Part shown: piece after piece, positions 17,309 to 25,252 of the stretch
How positions within the stretch are numbered: the stretch's first letter is position 1
Layout of the letters: each line of letters starts with the position of its first letter
The notes under the pieces: generated by a model
The model's database searches: none
Seen by the model: the letters and a program-made list of their open reading frames with translations, nothing else
What the model was told of the DNA's origin: nothing
Position numbers and translations under genes: made by a program
NCBI GenBank assembly: GCA_004554665.1
Contig: SFKY01000016.1
Location: 1 to 38,747 of the forward strand
Length of the DNA stretch: 38,747 bases
From: Bacteroidales bacterium
Lineage (GTDB): Bacteria; Bacteroidota; Bacteroidia; Bacteroidales; Bacteroidaceae
Reading direction: 5' to 3'

Positions 17309-17469
17309 ATGTGGATGGATATAGCAGGGGTTCCCTCGCCACGTGGGAGAGGGATAGGGTGAGGGCACAATAGGGAGTGTGTCAATCTTTATCCCATATT
17401 TGTAAATAAGGAATTAGCTATATGGATTTGCAAAAGAAACGATAGGGGGATAATTTTTTTGTTTTTATG

Positions 17470-17501
17470 TTTGGAACTTGTCATTTTAAATCGTATCTTT
17501 G
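17470..17501 (+). promoter_or_regulatory. Promoter of the alpha-galactosidase gene
   Basis: TTTG (17470-17473), 20-bp spacer, TATCTTTG (17494-17501). The sequence directly after, ending AGGCTGCACCCCAG, aligns base for base in spacing with the repeat at 71-110. The leader to the ATG is about 110 nt. Confidence 0.8.
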
Positions 17502-17534
17502 TAGAAAATAGGCTGCACCCCAGCACGAGTTGTT

Positions 17535-17561
17535 GGGCTCTGCGAAAATCAGCGCAGACCC
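17535..17561 (+). other. 5' leader hairpin of the alpha-galactosidase transcript
   Basis: GGG-c-TCTGCG (17535-17544) pairs with CGCAGA-CCC (17553-17561), a 9-bp stem with one bulge and an 8-nt loop. There is no U-tract, so it is a leader structure rather than a terminator. Confidence 0.55.
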
Positions 17562-17618
17562 TAATGGTTGCAGCAGGCATACACTGTGCGAAATAGGAAT
17601 AATCAACATGAAAACGAT

Positions 17619-19814
17619 ATGAAAAAACGACTGATTCTATGGCTTTTGCTGGTACCCGTGTGTACCGTGATGATGGCAGAACGGCTGACTGTGCAGACCC
17701 CCAAGATGTCACTGGTCATTGAGGCTGTGCAGGACAAGTTGCCTCGCTACATGTATTTTGGTCCCCGTCTTGACGAGCGCGATGTCCCCAATCTCCTTTC
17801 CAATTACGGGCGCACCTATGTGTATCCCGCATTTGGCTCCGATGTGGTGCGCTCTTCGGTATTCGCCATGCGCCATGCCGATGGCAGTCTGGCCACCCAG
17901 CTCCTGTACAACGGGCATGACGTGACAGAGGAAGCCCACGCCACGGTGACCACGCTCCACCTGCGCGACAGGGTCTATCCCGTGACCGTGGATGTGCGCT
18001 ATCGCGCCTATAAGGATGTAGACATGATCGAGACATGGACCGAAATCACCAGCATGGAGAAGCCTGCGGTCACACTCACCCAGTTTGCCTCTGCCCGTCT
18101 GCCCATCCGCTATGGCAGGGTGTGGGCAAGCCATCTCCACGGCGCGTGGGGCAACGAGTGTCGGCTGATAGAGGAACCCCTCAATCCCGGCAATCTGGTC
18201 ATTAGCAACACGTCACCCATCCGCAACGCCCAGAATGAGCACGCCGAGATCATGTTCTCCCTCGAAGGCAAGCCCCAAGAGAATACGGGCCATGTCATCG
18301 GTGCCGCCCTCTGCTACAATGGCAACTACCGGCTCACGGTAGAGACCCTCAACGCCAACCACCATTACTTCACAGCCGGCATCAATGCCGACCAGTCTGA
18401 GTATCGGCTGCGCAAGGGCGAGACATTTGTCACACCGCCGCTTGCCCTTACCTACAGCGTAGAGGGCAAGAGTGGGGTGAGCCGCAATTTCCACCGCTGG
18501 GGGCGCAAGTACCGCCTCATGCACGGCGACCGGGAGCGCGATGTGCTGCTCAACAGTTGGGAAGGTGTGTACTTGGACATCAAGCAGGCAGAGATGAACC
18601 AGATGATGGCCGACATCGCAGATATGGGTGGCGAGCTCTTTGTGATGGACGACGGGTGGTTTGGCAATAAATACAAGCGCGATAAGGACGATGCTGCCCT
18701 CGGAGACTGGGTGGTAGATACCCGCAAACTGCCTGACGGCATAGAGGGGCTGGTTCGCGATGCCAAGAAAAACGGCGTGAAATTCGGTATATGGATAGAG
18801 CCTGAGATGGCCAACAAGGCCAGCGAACTCTACGACAAGCATCCCGACTGGATCATCAATGCTCCCAACCGCAAGTTGGTGATGGGGCGTGGCGGGTCGC
18901 AGTTGGTGCTCGACCTGTCCAATCCCAAGGTGCAGGATTATGTCTTCGGCATCGTCGACAACCTCTTGACCCGCTATCCGGAGATAGCCTATATCAAGTG
19001 GGATGCCAACATGTCTATCCAGTCGCATGGGTCGCGTTATCTCCCGGCCGATGAGCAGAGTCACCTCTATATCGCCTACGAACAGGGATTGCGCAAGGTG
19101 TGTGAGCGCATCCGGGCCAAGTTCCCCGATGTGGTCATGCAAGACTGTGCCAGCGGCGGAGCCAGGGTCAATTGGGGTATGCTGCCTTATTTTGACGAGT
19201 TCTGGACCAGCGACAATACCGATGCGCTGCAACGAGTCTATATGCAGTGGGGCGTGAGCCACTTCTTCCCCGCCATTGCGATGGCTTCGCATATCAGCGC
19301 CTCGCCCAATCACCAGACCCAGCGCAGCATCCCTCTCAAGTATCGCATCGATGTGGCCATGAGCGGCCGCCTGGGCATGGAACTGCAACCCAGTCAGATG
19401 ACCGTGGCCGAGCGCGCCCAGTGCCGTAAGGCCATTGCCGAGTACAAGGAGGTGCGCCCCGTGGTGCAGATGGGTGATGTGTACAGACTCATTAGTCCGT
19501 ACGACGGCCTGAATGTGGCATCGCTCATGTATGTGTCGGAAGCCAAGGACAAGGCTGTGTTCTATTGGTGGAAGCTCGAGACCTATGTGGACGAGCGTCT
19601 GCCCCGTGTCCGCATGGCCGGACTCGACCCCCATCGCATGTACAAGATTCGCGAGCTCAATAGGGCCGATGTAGGGGCGCTGCCGATGGAAGGCAAGGTG
19701 TTCAGCGGTGCCTATCTCATGGAGCGCGGCATCGATGTTCCCGGTAGCCACAAGTTCAAGGATTTCCCCAACACCGATTGGGCGAGCCGCGTGCTCTACT
19801 TGGAGGCGCAGTAG
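17619..19814 (+). CDS. Alpha-galactosidase, glycoside hydrolase family 36
   Basis: A secreted or periplasmic retaining alpha-galactosidase of 731 aa that removes terminal alpha-galactose from oligosaccharides such as raffinose-type sugars. A signal peptide (MKKRLILWLLLVPVCTVMMA) supports ATG 17619. The N-terminal beta-sandwich covers about 20-310. The TIM barrel begins about 340 (DDGWFG, then GIWIEPEM). The nucleophile is D462 in YIKWDAN and the acid/base is D532 in WTSDN; both family motifs are intact. There is no T9SS C-terminal sorting domain. It is a single-gene unit with its own promoter at 17470-17501 and a structured leader. No other sugar-utilisation gene is adjacent, and the ECF/FecR pair upstream is separated by a terminator and about 550 bp of repeats. 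Confidence 0.93.
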   Translation: MKKRLILWLLLVPVCTVMMAERLTVQTPKMSLVIEAVQDKLPRYMYFGPRLDERDVPNLLSNYGRTYVYPAFGSDVVRSSVFAMRHADGSLATQLLYNGHDVTEEAHATVTTLHLRDRVYPVTVDVRYRAYKDVDMIETWTEITSMEKPAVTLTQFASARLPIRYGRVWASHLHGAWGNECRLIEEPLNPGNLVISNTSPIRNAQNEHAEIMFSLEGKPQENTGHVIGAALCYNGNYRLTVETLNANHHYFTAGINADQSEYRLRKGETFVTPPLALTYSVEGKSGVSRNFHRWGRKYRLMHGDRERDVLLNSWEGVYLDIKQAEMNQMMADIADMGGELFVMDDGWFGNKYKRDKDDAALGDWVVDTRKLPDGIEGLVRDAKKNGVKFGIWIEPEMANKASELYDKHPDWIINAPNRKLVMGRGGSQLVLDLSNPKVQDYVFGIVDNLLTRYPEIAYIKWDANMSIQSHGSRYLPADEQSHLYIAYEQGLRKVCERIRAKFPDVVMQDCASGGARVNWGMLPYFDEFWTSDNTDALQRVYMQWGVSHFFPAIAMASHISASPNHQTQRSIPLKYRIDVAMSGRLGMELQPSQMTVAERAQCRKAIAEYKEVRPVVQMGDVYRLISPYDGLNVASLMYVSEAKDKAVFYWWKLETYVDERLPRVRMAGLDPHRMYKIRELNRADVGALPMEGKVFSGAYLMERGIDVPGSHKFKDFPNTDWASRVLYLEAQ

Positions 19815-19836
19815 GCTGGGTCTGACAGGGTAAGCG

Positions 19837-19895
19837 ATTGCCGCCGACATCATCTGTAGAAAATGAAAAAGCAAAAAAAATGATGCGGCGGCAAT
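19837..19895 (+). other. Long inverted repeat after the alpha-galactosidase gene
   Basis: ATTGCCGCCGaCATCAT (19837-19853) pairs with ATGATGCGGCGGCAAT (19880-19895) around a 26-nt A-rich loop. It may stop transcription, but there is no U-tract on the plus strand. It lies upstream of the queD promoter. Confidence 0.5.
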
Positions 19896-19936
19896 AAAAA
19901 GCGCCCCAAATGGTGGGTCATTTCTCAGAATAGTGC

Positions 19937-19970
19937 TAACTTTGCCAAGCCATTACATATCTTTGGCAAA
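19937..19970 (+). promoter_or_regulatory. queD promoter with overlapping operator-like dyad
   Basis: TAACTTTG (19937-19944) is the -7 box; no clear TTTG lies 20 bp upstream. TTTGCCAA (19941-19948) and TTGGCAAA (19963-19970) are a perfect inverted repeat with centres 22 bp apart, spanning the -7 box and the expected transcript start. Confidence 0.55.
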
Positions 19971-19988
19971 GACAGATACAGAGCATCT

Positions 19989-20354
19989 ATGATATACAGC
20001 ATATCCAAGACAATGGAGATTTCGGCCTGCCACAGGCTCGAACTGAGTTATGAGAGCAAGTGCAGCAGGCTGCACGGGCACAACTGGACGATTACCGTGT
20101 ACCTGGCTACCACGGAGAAAAACCGCGACGGTATGGTGGAGGATTTCACCCACATCAAGGAGCAGGTACATGGATTCCTTGACCACGGCAATCTGAACGA
20201 GTTGCTCCCCTTTAACCCCACTGCGGAGAATCTCGCAGAGTGGATTGTCAACTCGTTTGCTGCCTGTTATCGCGCTGTGGTGTGCGAGAGCGAGGGCAAT
20301 GTGGCCCAGGCCTACGATGAGACGTTTCCCATCGATGGCAAGTTCCTCCTTTGA
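19989..20354 (+). CDS. queD: 6-carboxy-5,6,7,8-tetrahydropterin synthase
   Basis: Converts dihydroneopterin triphosphate to 6-carboxytetrahydropterin, the second step of 7-deazaguanine (queuosine) synthesis. Zinc ligands H15, H29 and H31 (SACHRL and LHGHNW) and catalytic C25 (CSRLHGH) are present. DFTHIK, DHGNLNE and NPTAENLA are family motifs. The 121-aa length is usual. It lies 23 bp before queE, in one transcript. The promoter TAACTTTG (19937-19944) is overlapped by an 8-bp inverted repeat that could be an operator. Confidence 0.95.
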   Translation: MIYSISKTMEISACHRLELSYESKCSRLHGHNWTITVYLATTEKNRDGMVEDFTHIKEQVHGFLDHGNLNELLPFNPTAENLAEWIVNSFAACYRAVVCESEGNVAQAYDETFPIDGKFLL

Positions 20355-20377
20355 TGCTATATATAATATAAGGTGTA

Positions 20378-20974
20378 ATGGGGAAAACGTACCGTATCAA
20401 CGAACTGTTTTATTCTTTGCAAGGCGAAGGGCGGTGGACGGGCCGCCCTGCTGTGTTTGTCAGGTTCAGTGGCTGTAACTTGTGCTGTCCTTTTTGCGAT
20501 ACCCATTTTGCCTCGGGTGCCGACATGACGGGCGAGGAGATAGTGGATAGGGTGGGCAAGGAGGGAGGTGCGTGCCGCTTTGTGGTGCTGACGGGCGGAG
20601 AGCCCACCTTGCAGGTGGATGAATGGTTGGTCGGCCTGTTGCATGCGGCGGGTTACTATGTGGCGATGGAGACCAATGGCACCCGCCCGGTACCGGCAGG
20701 CGTGGACTGGGTGACTTGTTCGCCCAAGGATCTGTTTGTACCCAATGCCCGCCCCGTGATTACTGTCTGCCAAGAACTCAAAGTGGTGTACGACGGTTGT
20801 CATGACATCCCCGATTATGCCGCCATCCATGCCCAAAGCCGCTGCGTACAGCCCTGCGATACGGGCGATGCGGTGCGCAATGCCGATATCCTGAGGCAGT
20901 GTATCGACTTTGTGAAGTGTCATCCCCATTGGCAACTGTCGTTACAGACCCATAAGATTATCCATATCCCATAA
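20378..20974 (+). CDS. queE: 7-carboxy-7-deazaguanine synthase (radical SAM)
   Basis: Converts 6-carboxytetrahydropterin to 7-carboxy-7-deazaguanine, the step after QueD. The N terminus has the QueE start (INELFYSLQGEGRWTGRPAVFVR, in parts). The cluster-binding triad is C33-x3-C37-x2-C40, with an extra Cys at position 36. TGGEPTLQ (about residues 71-78) is the SAM-contacting GGE motif. The length is 198 aa. With queD here and queA at 27043 the window covers three queuosine steps; queC and queF homologues are not present. Confidence 0.95.
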   Translation: MGKTYRINELFYSLQGEGRWTGRPAVFVRFSGCNLCCPFCDTHFASGADMTGEEIVDRVGKEGGACRFVVLTGGEPTLQVDEWLVGLLHAAGYYVAMETNGTRPVPAGVDWVTCSPKDLFVPNARPVITVCQELKVVYDGCHDIPDYAAIHAQSRCVQPCDTGDAVRNADILRQCIDFVKCHPHWQLSLQTHKIIHIP

Positions 20975-21004
20975 CAGCTGCCTTGATGGGCATGCGGTGG
21001 GTTG

Positions 21005-21865
21005 TTAGAAGACCACTCCCCAGCCGATAGAGGTGGTGTGGCACGTGGGTGCAAAGCCTGTTTTCAGGAGTGGGGTAAGCGACGAGCGCAGATAGAAGAC
21101 GATTCCTGCATAGCCGCCGAGTATCTCCAGATTGATACCTGTGGTGTGTAGGTTGATATCATGGGTGGGAGTGACCACCTCCTTGCCATATTTGTAGCGT
21201 GATCGTTCGTTTCCTCGTATCTCAAAAGAGAGTCCTGCCCCTATGTAGGCAGTGTTTCCACCTATCTTGTTTTGCCACTCCATGATGACAGGGAGACGGC
21301 AATATTGGTAACTGATGTAGCTCTTTTTCATCCCTTCCACCTCTACGGGGTCTACCGAAATCTGCCCGTCGTTGTTGAAGAGCGCGTAGCCGCTTTCAAA
21401 AGAATGGTGAGTGAAACCTGCCTGCATCGAAACGCTCAGACCGATGGTGCGCTGGCGGTTGAGGGGAAAGGCAAAGTTGAGAGCCGACAATCCCCATTCG
21501 TAGCTCTTGCTTTCCTTGACGTGCAGGCCGGTGGCACCATTGAAATGCATAAAGCCGCCCGACATCATGCTCATGCCCATGTAGAAACTGGGTATATGGT
21601 TGCGATAGTTGTGCCGTCTGTATTTATTGCGTTGTGGGAAGAAGGGCGAAGACACATATACCTGTTCTATCTCCTGCCCGTTGATGTAAGAGATTTCCTT
21701 CAATTTGGTCATTCCTTGTCCGTCAGTACCATATATACTGATTCGGGTCTGCCCCAGACTGTCGTTGATGACGATTTTCTTGTTGTTCACGATGAGGGTG
21801 GTGTCGGTCTGTGCCGCCGATACCATCGGTATCAGCATGGCGGCCATCAATAGTGTTGTTTTCAT
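21005..21865 (-). CDS. Outer-membrane beta-barrel protein of unknown function
   Basis: A 286-aa exported protein: signal peptide residues 1-18 (ends VSAAQ). It is followed by a short beta-rich region, an Arg/Asn/His-rich patch (about 80-92), and then alternating hydrophobic strands that end in an aromatic residue (WGVVF), as expected for a barrel. No enzyme motif is seen. It is the last gene of the minus-strand sigma/anti-sigma operon and lies 39 bp after the small secreted protein gene. A plausible reading is an outer-membrane target or sensor of the sigma factor, but this is inference. Confidence 0.75.
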   Translation of the reverse strand: MKTTLLMAAMLIPMVSAAQTDTTLIVNNKKIVINDSLGQTRISIYGTDGQGMTKLKEISYINGQEIEQVYVSSPFFPQRNKYRRHNYRNHIPSFYMGMSMMSGGFMHFNGATGLHVKESKSYEWGLSALNFAFPLNRQRTIGLSVSMQAGFTHHSFESGYALFNNDGQISVDPVEVEGMKKSYISYQYCRLPVIMEWQNKIGGNTAYIGAGLSFEIRGNERSRYKYGKEVVTPTHDINLHTTGINLEILGGYAGIVFYLRSSLTPLLKTGFAPTCHTTSIGWGVVF

Positions 21866-21904
21866 ATCTGTTAAGTGATGATTTCTGTTGTTTGTCAGTA
21901 TCCG

Positions 21905-22336
21905 TTATCGCTTGACGGTGAGCCGCATGATATCCTGCGGACTGAGTTTGCCTTCGATATAAATGACCACGCCGCCGTCACGGTTGTCGTAGCTGAAGAG
22001 TATGTAGCGGTTGGCGGTCTTCGGATGTGGCGGCATCTGGTAGTAACCGCTGGTTACCTGTCCGTTCTCCACCACTTCCTGTATCTTCTTGGCGGCACGT
22101 CGGTCGTCATTGAGCAGCGCCGCAATGTGCGAGGCACCACGTCTGAAAGTGAGACTCTTGTACACATCGAGTTGGTAGCCGCGCAGGCGGGCGTGGTTCA
22201 TGATTACCATCTTGCAGCCTTTGGCATGCCCATACTGCTGGAATACCTCTTCCACCTTCAGTCCGGTCTGTGCGTGGCTGCCCAAGACTGCTGTCAGGAG
22301 CAGGAGGAGGGTCAGTATTGTAGTTTTGTGGTACAT
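21905..22336 (-). CDS. Small secreted protein (possibly DUF6108-like)
   Basis: A 143-aa protein with a clear signal peptide (MYHKTTILTLLLLLTAVLGSHA), which supports ATG 22336 over the longer frame starting at 22390 inside the previous gene. The mature part has mixed alpha/beta character, with KGCKMVIMNHARLRGYQ and a C-terminal beta pattern (YILFSYDNRDGGVVIYIEG, in parts). I recall a Bacteroidales domain family of this kind (DUF6108) next to sigma operons but could not verify the match. It starts just after the anti-sigma stop (1-bp gap). Confidence 0.72.
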   Translation of the reverse strand: MYHKTTILTLLLLLTAVLGSHAQTGLKVEEVFQQYGHAKGCKMVIMNHARLRGYQLDVYKSLTFRRGASHIAALLNDDRRAAKKIQEVVENGQVTSGYYQMPPHPKTANRYILFSYDNRDGGVVIYIEGKLSPQDIMRLTVKR

Positions 22337-22337
22337 A

Positions 22338-22802
22338 TCATTTGGTGTTAGGGTTGTTGTCTGTGAAGGTGATGGCCTGAAGTGCATCAAAGCAGTCGCC
22401 TTGGTTGGCCGACATCAGGTCGAGCGCTTTGAGCGCCTCTTCCCGTACGGTTCCGGCATCTTCTGTGAGCACGCCGTCTATCACGGCATAGGCAGATGTT
22501 GTCGGCCGCAGGTGCATGACAGCCGAGAGTACCAGTGCCGCACAGGCGGCGGTAGCCAAGGCTTTCCATAGGGTGGGGCGCAGGCGCTTGCGGGCGTGAG
22601 GCAGGGCGGTAGCGAGGGTAGACGACGGCTTCCGGTGCAGGTCTACGTAGCCGAAAATCGCTTTGTAGACACGCCATTCTTCGGGCAGGCTGTCTGTCGG
22701 CATTTCTGCAAACAGTCTTCTCAGCGTGGCTTCCTCTTGTTCAGAGGTCATGCCCTCATCGTATCGCTGGAGCAGTTGTTGTATATGGGTGTTGTCTGTC
22801 AT
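22338..22802 (-). CDS. Membrane anti-sigma factor-like protein
   Basis: A 154-aa protein with a cytoplasmic N-terminal helical region (about 1-75, including YDEGMTSEQEEATLRRLF, typical of the zinc-less anti-sigma segments in Bacteroidetes). It has one transmembrane helix (about 79-98) and a short periplasmic tail. It has no FecR domain. Its start overlaps the sigma factor stop by ATGA, so sigma and anti-sigma would be made together. The assignment rests on position, size and topology rather than on a strong motif. Confidence 0.78.
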   Translation of the reverse strand: MTDNTHIQQLLQRYDEGMTSEQEEATLRRLFAEMPTDSLPEEWRVYKAIFGYVDLHRKPSSTLATALPHARKRLRPTLWKALATAACAALVLSAVMHLRPTTSAYAVIDGVLTEDAGTVREEALKALDLMSANQGDCFDALQAITFTDNNPNTK

Positions 22803-23296
22803 AATCTGGGTCGGGTCATGCGGATGAAAATCTCTTTAATCTTTCGTCTTGCGCGGGATAGGTGTTGCCTGATGGCCTCTGACGAGCATCCCGATATCTG
22901 TGCAATCTCGTCAATGCTGTAGCCGTCAATCTCTTTCATTCGGAAGATGGTACGCTGCATCTCTGGCAAGTGGTCGACAATGGTGTTGACGAGTGCCACG
23001 TCACTGCGTGCGTCGGCAGAAGGGGTCACCATGGGCTGTCTCTCAATGTCTGCAGAGGGGAGTGGCTCCAACCTCTGCCTCCGCCATCCGTCTAGAAACT
23101 TGTTTCTGAGGATGGTCAGCGCCATTGCCCGTATGTTGGGATGAGTGCTCAGGGTGTGGCGCGTCATCCACAGCTTGAGCATCACCTCCTGCACCAAGTC
23201 TTCTGCAGAGGTTGCGTCCTGTGTGAGCTGTCGCGCTCTCTGTGTCAGCAGGGGGCGCAGCGGCGTGATGACCTCGTTAAACTCTTCTATTTCCAT
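22799..23296 (-). CDS. ECF RNA polymerase sigma factor
   Basis: A 165-aa sigma factor. Region 2 is at about 15-85 (SAEDLVQEVMLKLWMTRH, IRAMALTILRNKFLDGWRR). Region 4 is at about 110-160 (LPEMQRTIFRMKEIDGYSIDEIA and then SSEAIRQHLSRARRKIKE, in parts). It differs from the FecI-like sigma at 15370 and pairs with a short anti-sigma. The start codon abuts an 8-bp perfect dyad at 23297-23317. No TAnnTTTG box lies close upstream, which fits an autoregulated ECF promoter. Confidence 0.93.
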   Translation of the reverse strand: MEIEEFNEVITPLRPLLTQRARQLTQDATSAEDLVQEVMLKLWMTRHTLSTHPNIRAMALTILRNKFLDGWRRQRLEPLPSADIERQPMVTPSADARSDVALVNTIVDHLPEMQRTIFRMKEIDGYSIDEIAQISGCSSEAIRQHLSRARRKIKEIFIRMTRPRL

Positions 23297-23317
23297 CGTT
23301 TATACAATCTATAAACG
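23297..23317 (-). promoter_or_regulatory. Dyad abutting the ECF sigma start codon
   Basis: CGTTTATA (23297-23304), CAATC, TATAAACG (23310-23317) is a perfect 8-bp inverted repeat directly next to the ATG at 23294-23296. It could act as an operator or as an mRNA hairpin that hides the ribosome site. Confidence 0.5.
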
Positions 23318-23349
23318 AATGTGGTGCGAATATGTGACATGAATGGCCA

Positions 23350-23395
23350 AAAAAATGTGTTTATCCGCTGCGTCTGCATGGTTGCGGATAAACAC
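23350..23395 (-). terminator. Terminator of the radical SAM gene
   Basis: GTGTTTATCCGC (23357-23368) and GCGGATAAACAC (23384-23395) form a perfect 12-bp stem. On the minus strand it is followed by a run of seven T interrupted by one A. Confidence 0.85.
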
Positions 23396-23436
23396 GGTCG
23401 TCAGTATCTTCTCTATCAAGGCCATCTGGGATGGCA

Positions 23437-24216
23437 TCAGTAGGCCACCGTACACGGGAAACCTGCTTCTGTCACACGGAGACGGATGGCATCCAGTTCT
23501 TCAGGGGTGGCTTTGTGCAGGTCGGGGGCAGGTGTGTCGCGGTCGATGGTGTAAATCATCACGCTCTGTGGCTTGATAGCCTTGACAGCCTCTATCCACG
23601 GTGTCACGTAAGAGGCAGCCGTGTTGCTCACGTCCTCCCCGTCTATCGTGCCGTGCATGAACAGGGTCTGGATGATGACGTGCCCATTGAATGTCTGCAT
23701 CCATCTTATTGTCTCTTCGGTGCTGTAGCGGTGGCCCACGGGTCGGTTGACGCGGCGGATATAGTCGTTGTCCACGGTGTCGAGCTTCAGGATGTTGCGG
23801 TCTACCAGCATGAGCGCTTTGCGTACCTCGGGCAGATGCAGCCGGGTGGCGTTGCTCAGCACCGATAGCTGTGCATCGGGACAGTATCGGTCGCGCAGCC
23901 GCACAGTGTCTGCCACGATATCGGCAAACATGGGGTGCATGGTGGGTTCGCCGTTGCCGGCAAAGGTGATGTCGTCGGGCAGACGCTGCTCATCGGCCAT
24001 GCGCCGGAGTGTGGCTTCGAGGGTGGTTGCCACCTCGGTCCGTGTGGGAAGAGGCTGGTGGGCGATACGCTCGTGGTTGAATCCACATTCGCAATAGATA
24101 CAGTCGAACGAGCAGCACTTGCCGTCACGTGGCGACAGATTGATTCCTAACGACAGGCCCAAGCGCCGGCTGTGCACAGGGCCGTAGATGGGAGATGCGT
24201 GTAAATATGTACTCAT
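23437..24216 (-). CDS. Radical SAM protein (COG0731-like)
   Basis: A 259-aa iron-sulfur enzyme with GPVHSRRLGLSLGINLSP near the N terminus, and the cluster triad C35-x3-C39-x2-C42 (CSFDCIYC). AGNGEPTMHP (about residue 93) is the GGE-like SAM motif. The pattern matches the bacterial proteins related to wyosine synthetase-type radical SAM enzymes, whose reaction is not established. ATG 24216 is preferred over the upstream in-frame TTG. A -7-like TACCTTTG lies only 5 bp upstream, so the transcript may be nearly leaderless. A strong terminator lies at 23350-23395. Confidence 0.85.
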   Translation of the reverse strand: MSTYLHASPIYGPVHSRRLGLSLGINLSPRDGKCCSFDCIYCECGFNHERIAHQPLPTRTEVATTLEATLRRMADEQRLPDDITFAGNGEPTMHPMFADIVADTVRLRDRYCPDAQLSVLSNATRLHLPEVRKALMLVDRNILKLDTVDNDYIRRVNRPVGHRYSTEETIRWMQTFNGHVIIQTLFMHGTIDGEDVSNTAASYVTPWIEAVKAIKPQSVMIYTIDRDTPAPDLHKATPEELDAIRLRVTEAGFPCTVAY

Positions 24217-24221
24217 GGCTG

Positions 24222-24229
24222 CAAAGGTA
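24222..24229 (-). promoter_or_regulatory. -7-like box next to the radical SAM start
   Basis: TACCTTTG on the minus strand ends 5 bp before the ATG at 24216. The expected transcript start falls on or near the start codon. No TTTG was found at the -33 position. Confidence 0.45.
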
Positions 24230-24270
24230 GCCAAAAAGAACCACGATATGCGTTAATGCTCGTTAAACCG

Positions 24271-24301
24271 TTGCTCAATCCTATTTTTTTTTGTTCCTTT
24301 G
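24271..24301 (+). promoter_or_regulatory. Promoter of the ftsX cluster
   Basis: TTG (24271-24273, preceded by G), 20 bp, TTCCTTTG (24294-24301): a near-consensus pair. It leaves about 25 nt of leader before ATG 24334. Confidence 0.6.
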
Positions 24302-24333
24302 CATAAAATTAGGTGTATTATACCCTCTTTAGA

Positions 24334-25215
24334 ATGGTGAAAAAACGGTCAAAGGCCCGCAGCCGGCAAGGTCTGCAGGCCGTAACTCTATGTATCAGCA
24401 CCGCTTTGGTGCTTATTTTGCTCGGTGTGGTGGTGCTCTCTGTGCTGACGGCACGCAACACCTCGGCCTACGTCAAAGAGAACCTGGTCATCACGATGCT
24501 TTTGGAGCAGGACATGACAACGCCCGAGGCCAAGCGGCTGTGTACCAAGCTCGACAAGCGCCCTTATATCAAGCATCTGCAGTTTGTGAGCAAGGAGCAG
24601 GCGCTGCGGGAGCAGACCAAGGCGCTGGGAAGCGATCCCACTGAGTTCACGGGAGGTGTCAATCCCTTTCTCGCTTCGGTGGAGCTGACCCTGCATGCCG
24701 ATTATGCCAACAACGACTCGCTGCGTTGGATATCGGCAGAGCTGCGCAAATATCCTAAAGTGAGCGAAATCACCTATCAGAAAGACTTGGTGGAAAGTGT
24801 GAACCGCACCTTGGCCAAGGTAAGTATCGCCTTGCTGGTATTGGCCGTGCTGTTGACATTCGTGTCGTTTTCGTTGATTAACAATACTGTACGTCTGGGC
24901 ATCTATGCCCGGCGCTTTACTATCCATACGATGAAGCTCGTCGGGGCTTCATGGGGATTCATCCGCCGTCCCTTTGTGCGTCAGGCAGTGGGTATCGGCC
25001 TGCTGGCCGCGCTGTTGGCCTGTATGGCTTTGGGCGGTTGTGTATGGGCGTTGTACAACTACGAGCCCGATATACTCACCGTGCTCACGTGGCAGGTTAT
25101 GGCCGTGACGGGAGCGACGGTCTTCCTCTTCGGTATTATCATCACCGCATTCTGTGCAGGCATCTCTGTCAACAAGTTCCTGCGCATGAAGGCCGGCGAT
25201 TTGTACAAAATCTGA
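24334..25215 (+). CDS. ftsX: Cell division protein FtsX
   Basis: The permease-like partner of FtsE, controlling septal peptidoglycan hydrolases. The topology is FtsX-like: a cytoplasmic basic N terminus, TM1 at about 17-40, an extracellular domain (about 45-155), and three C-terminal helices with NNTVRLGIYARRFTIHTMKLVGAS in parts, the FtsX signature. ATG 24334 (MVKKRSK) fits the promoter at 24271-24301 better than the in-frame GTG at 24313. The length is 293 aa. ftsE is not in the window. It heads the ftsX-DUF3098-uppP cluster. Confidence 0.93.
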   Translation: MVKKRSKARSRQGLQAVTLCISTALVLILLGVVVLSVLTARNTSAYVKENLVITMLLEQDMTTPEAKRLCTKLDKRPYIKHLQFVSKEQALREQTKALGSDPTEFTGGVNPFLASVELTLHADYANNDSLRWISAELRKYPKVSEITYQKDLVESVNRTLAKVSIALLVLAVLLTFVSFSLINNTVRLGIYARRFTIHTMKLVGASWGFIRRPFVRQAVGIGLLAALLACMALGGCVWALYNYEPDILTVLTWQVMAVTGATVFLFGIIITAFCAGISVNKFLRMKAGDLYKI

Positions 25216-25252
25216 CACCTATCGTTTTTTCCTATTATAAATTAAGACAATA

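Noticed and set aside
17158..17373. 71-codon plus-strand open frame between the FecR and alpha-galactosidase genes
   Set aside because: It runs across the repeat array, the MITE-like element and the outer inverted repeat; the other copy of the element does not keep the frame.
18213..19874. Minus-strand open frame of 553 codons over the alpha-galactosidase
   Set aside because: Composition typical of an antisense shadow; no motif and no promoter or RBS, while the plus strand has intact GH36 catalytic motifs.
19837..19895. Rho-independent terminator for the alpha-galactosidase gene
   Set aside because: The stem is strong but the plus strand continues with A residues, not T, so I list it only as an inverted repeat.
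19945..19988. preQ1 riboswitch before queD
   Set aside because: The leader is too short (about 38 nt) and I could not fit the preQ1-I aptamer pattern; the visible symmetry fits a DNA dyad better.
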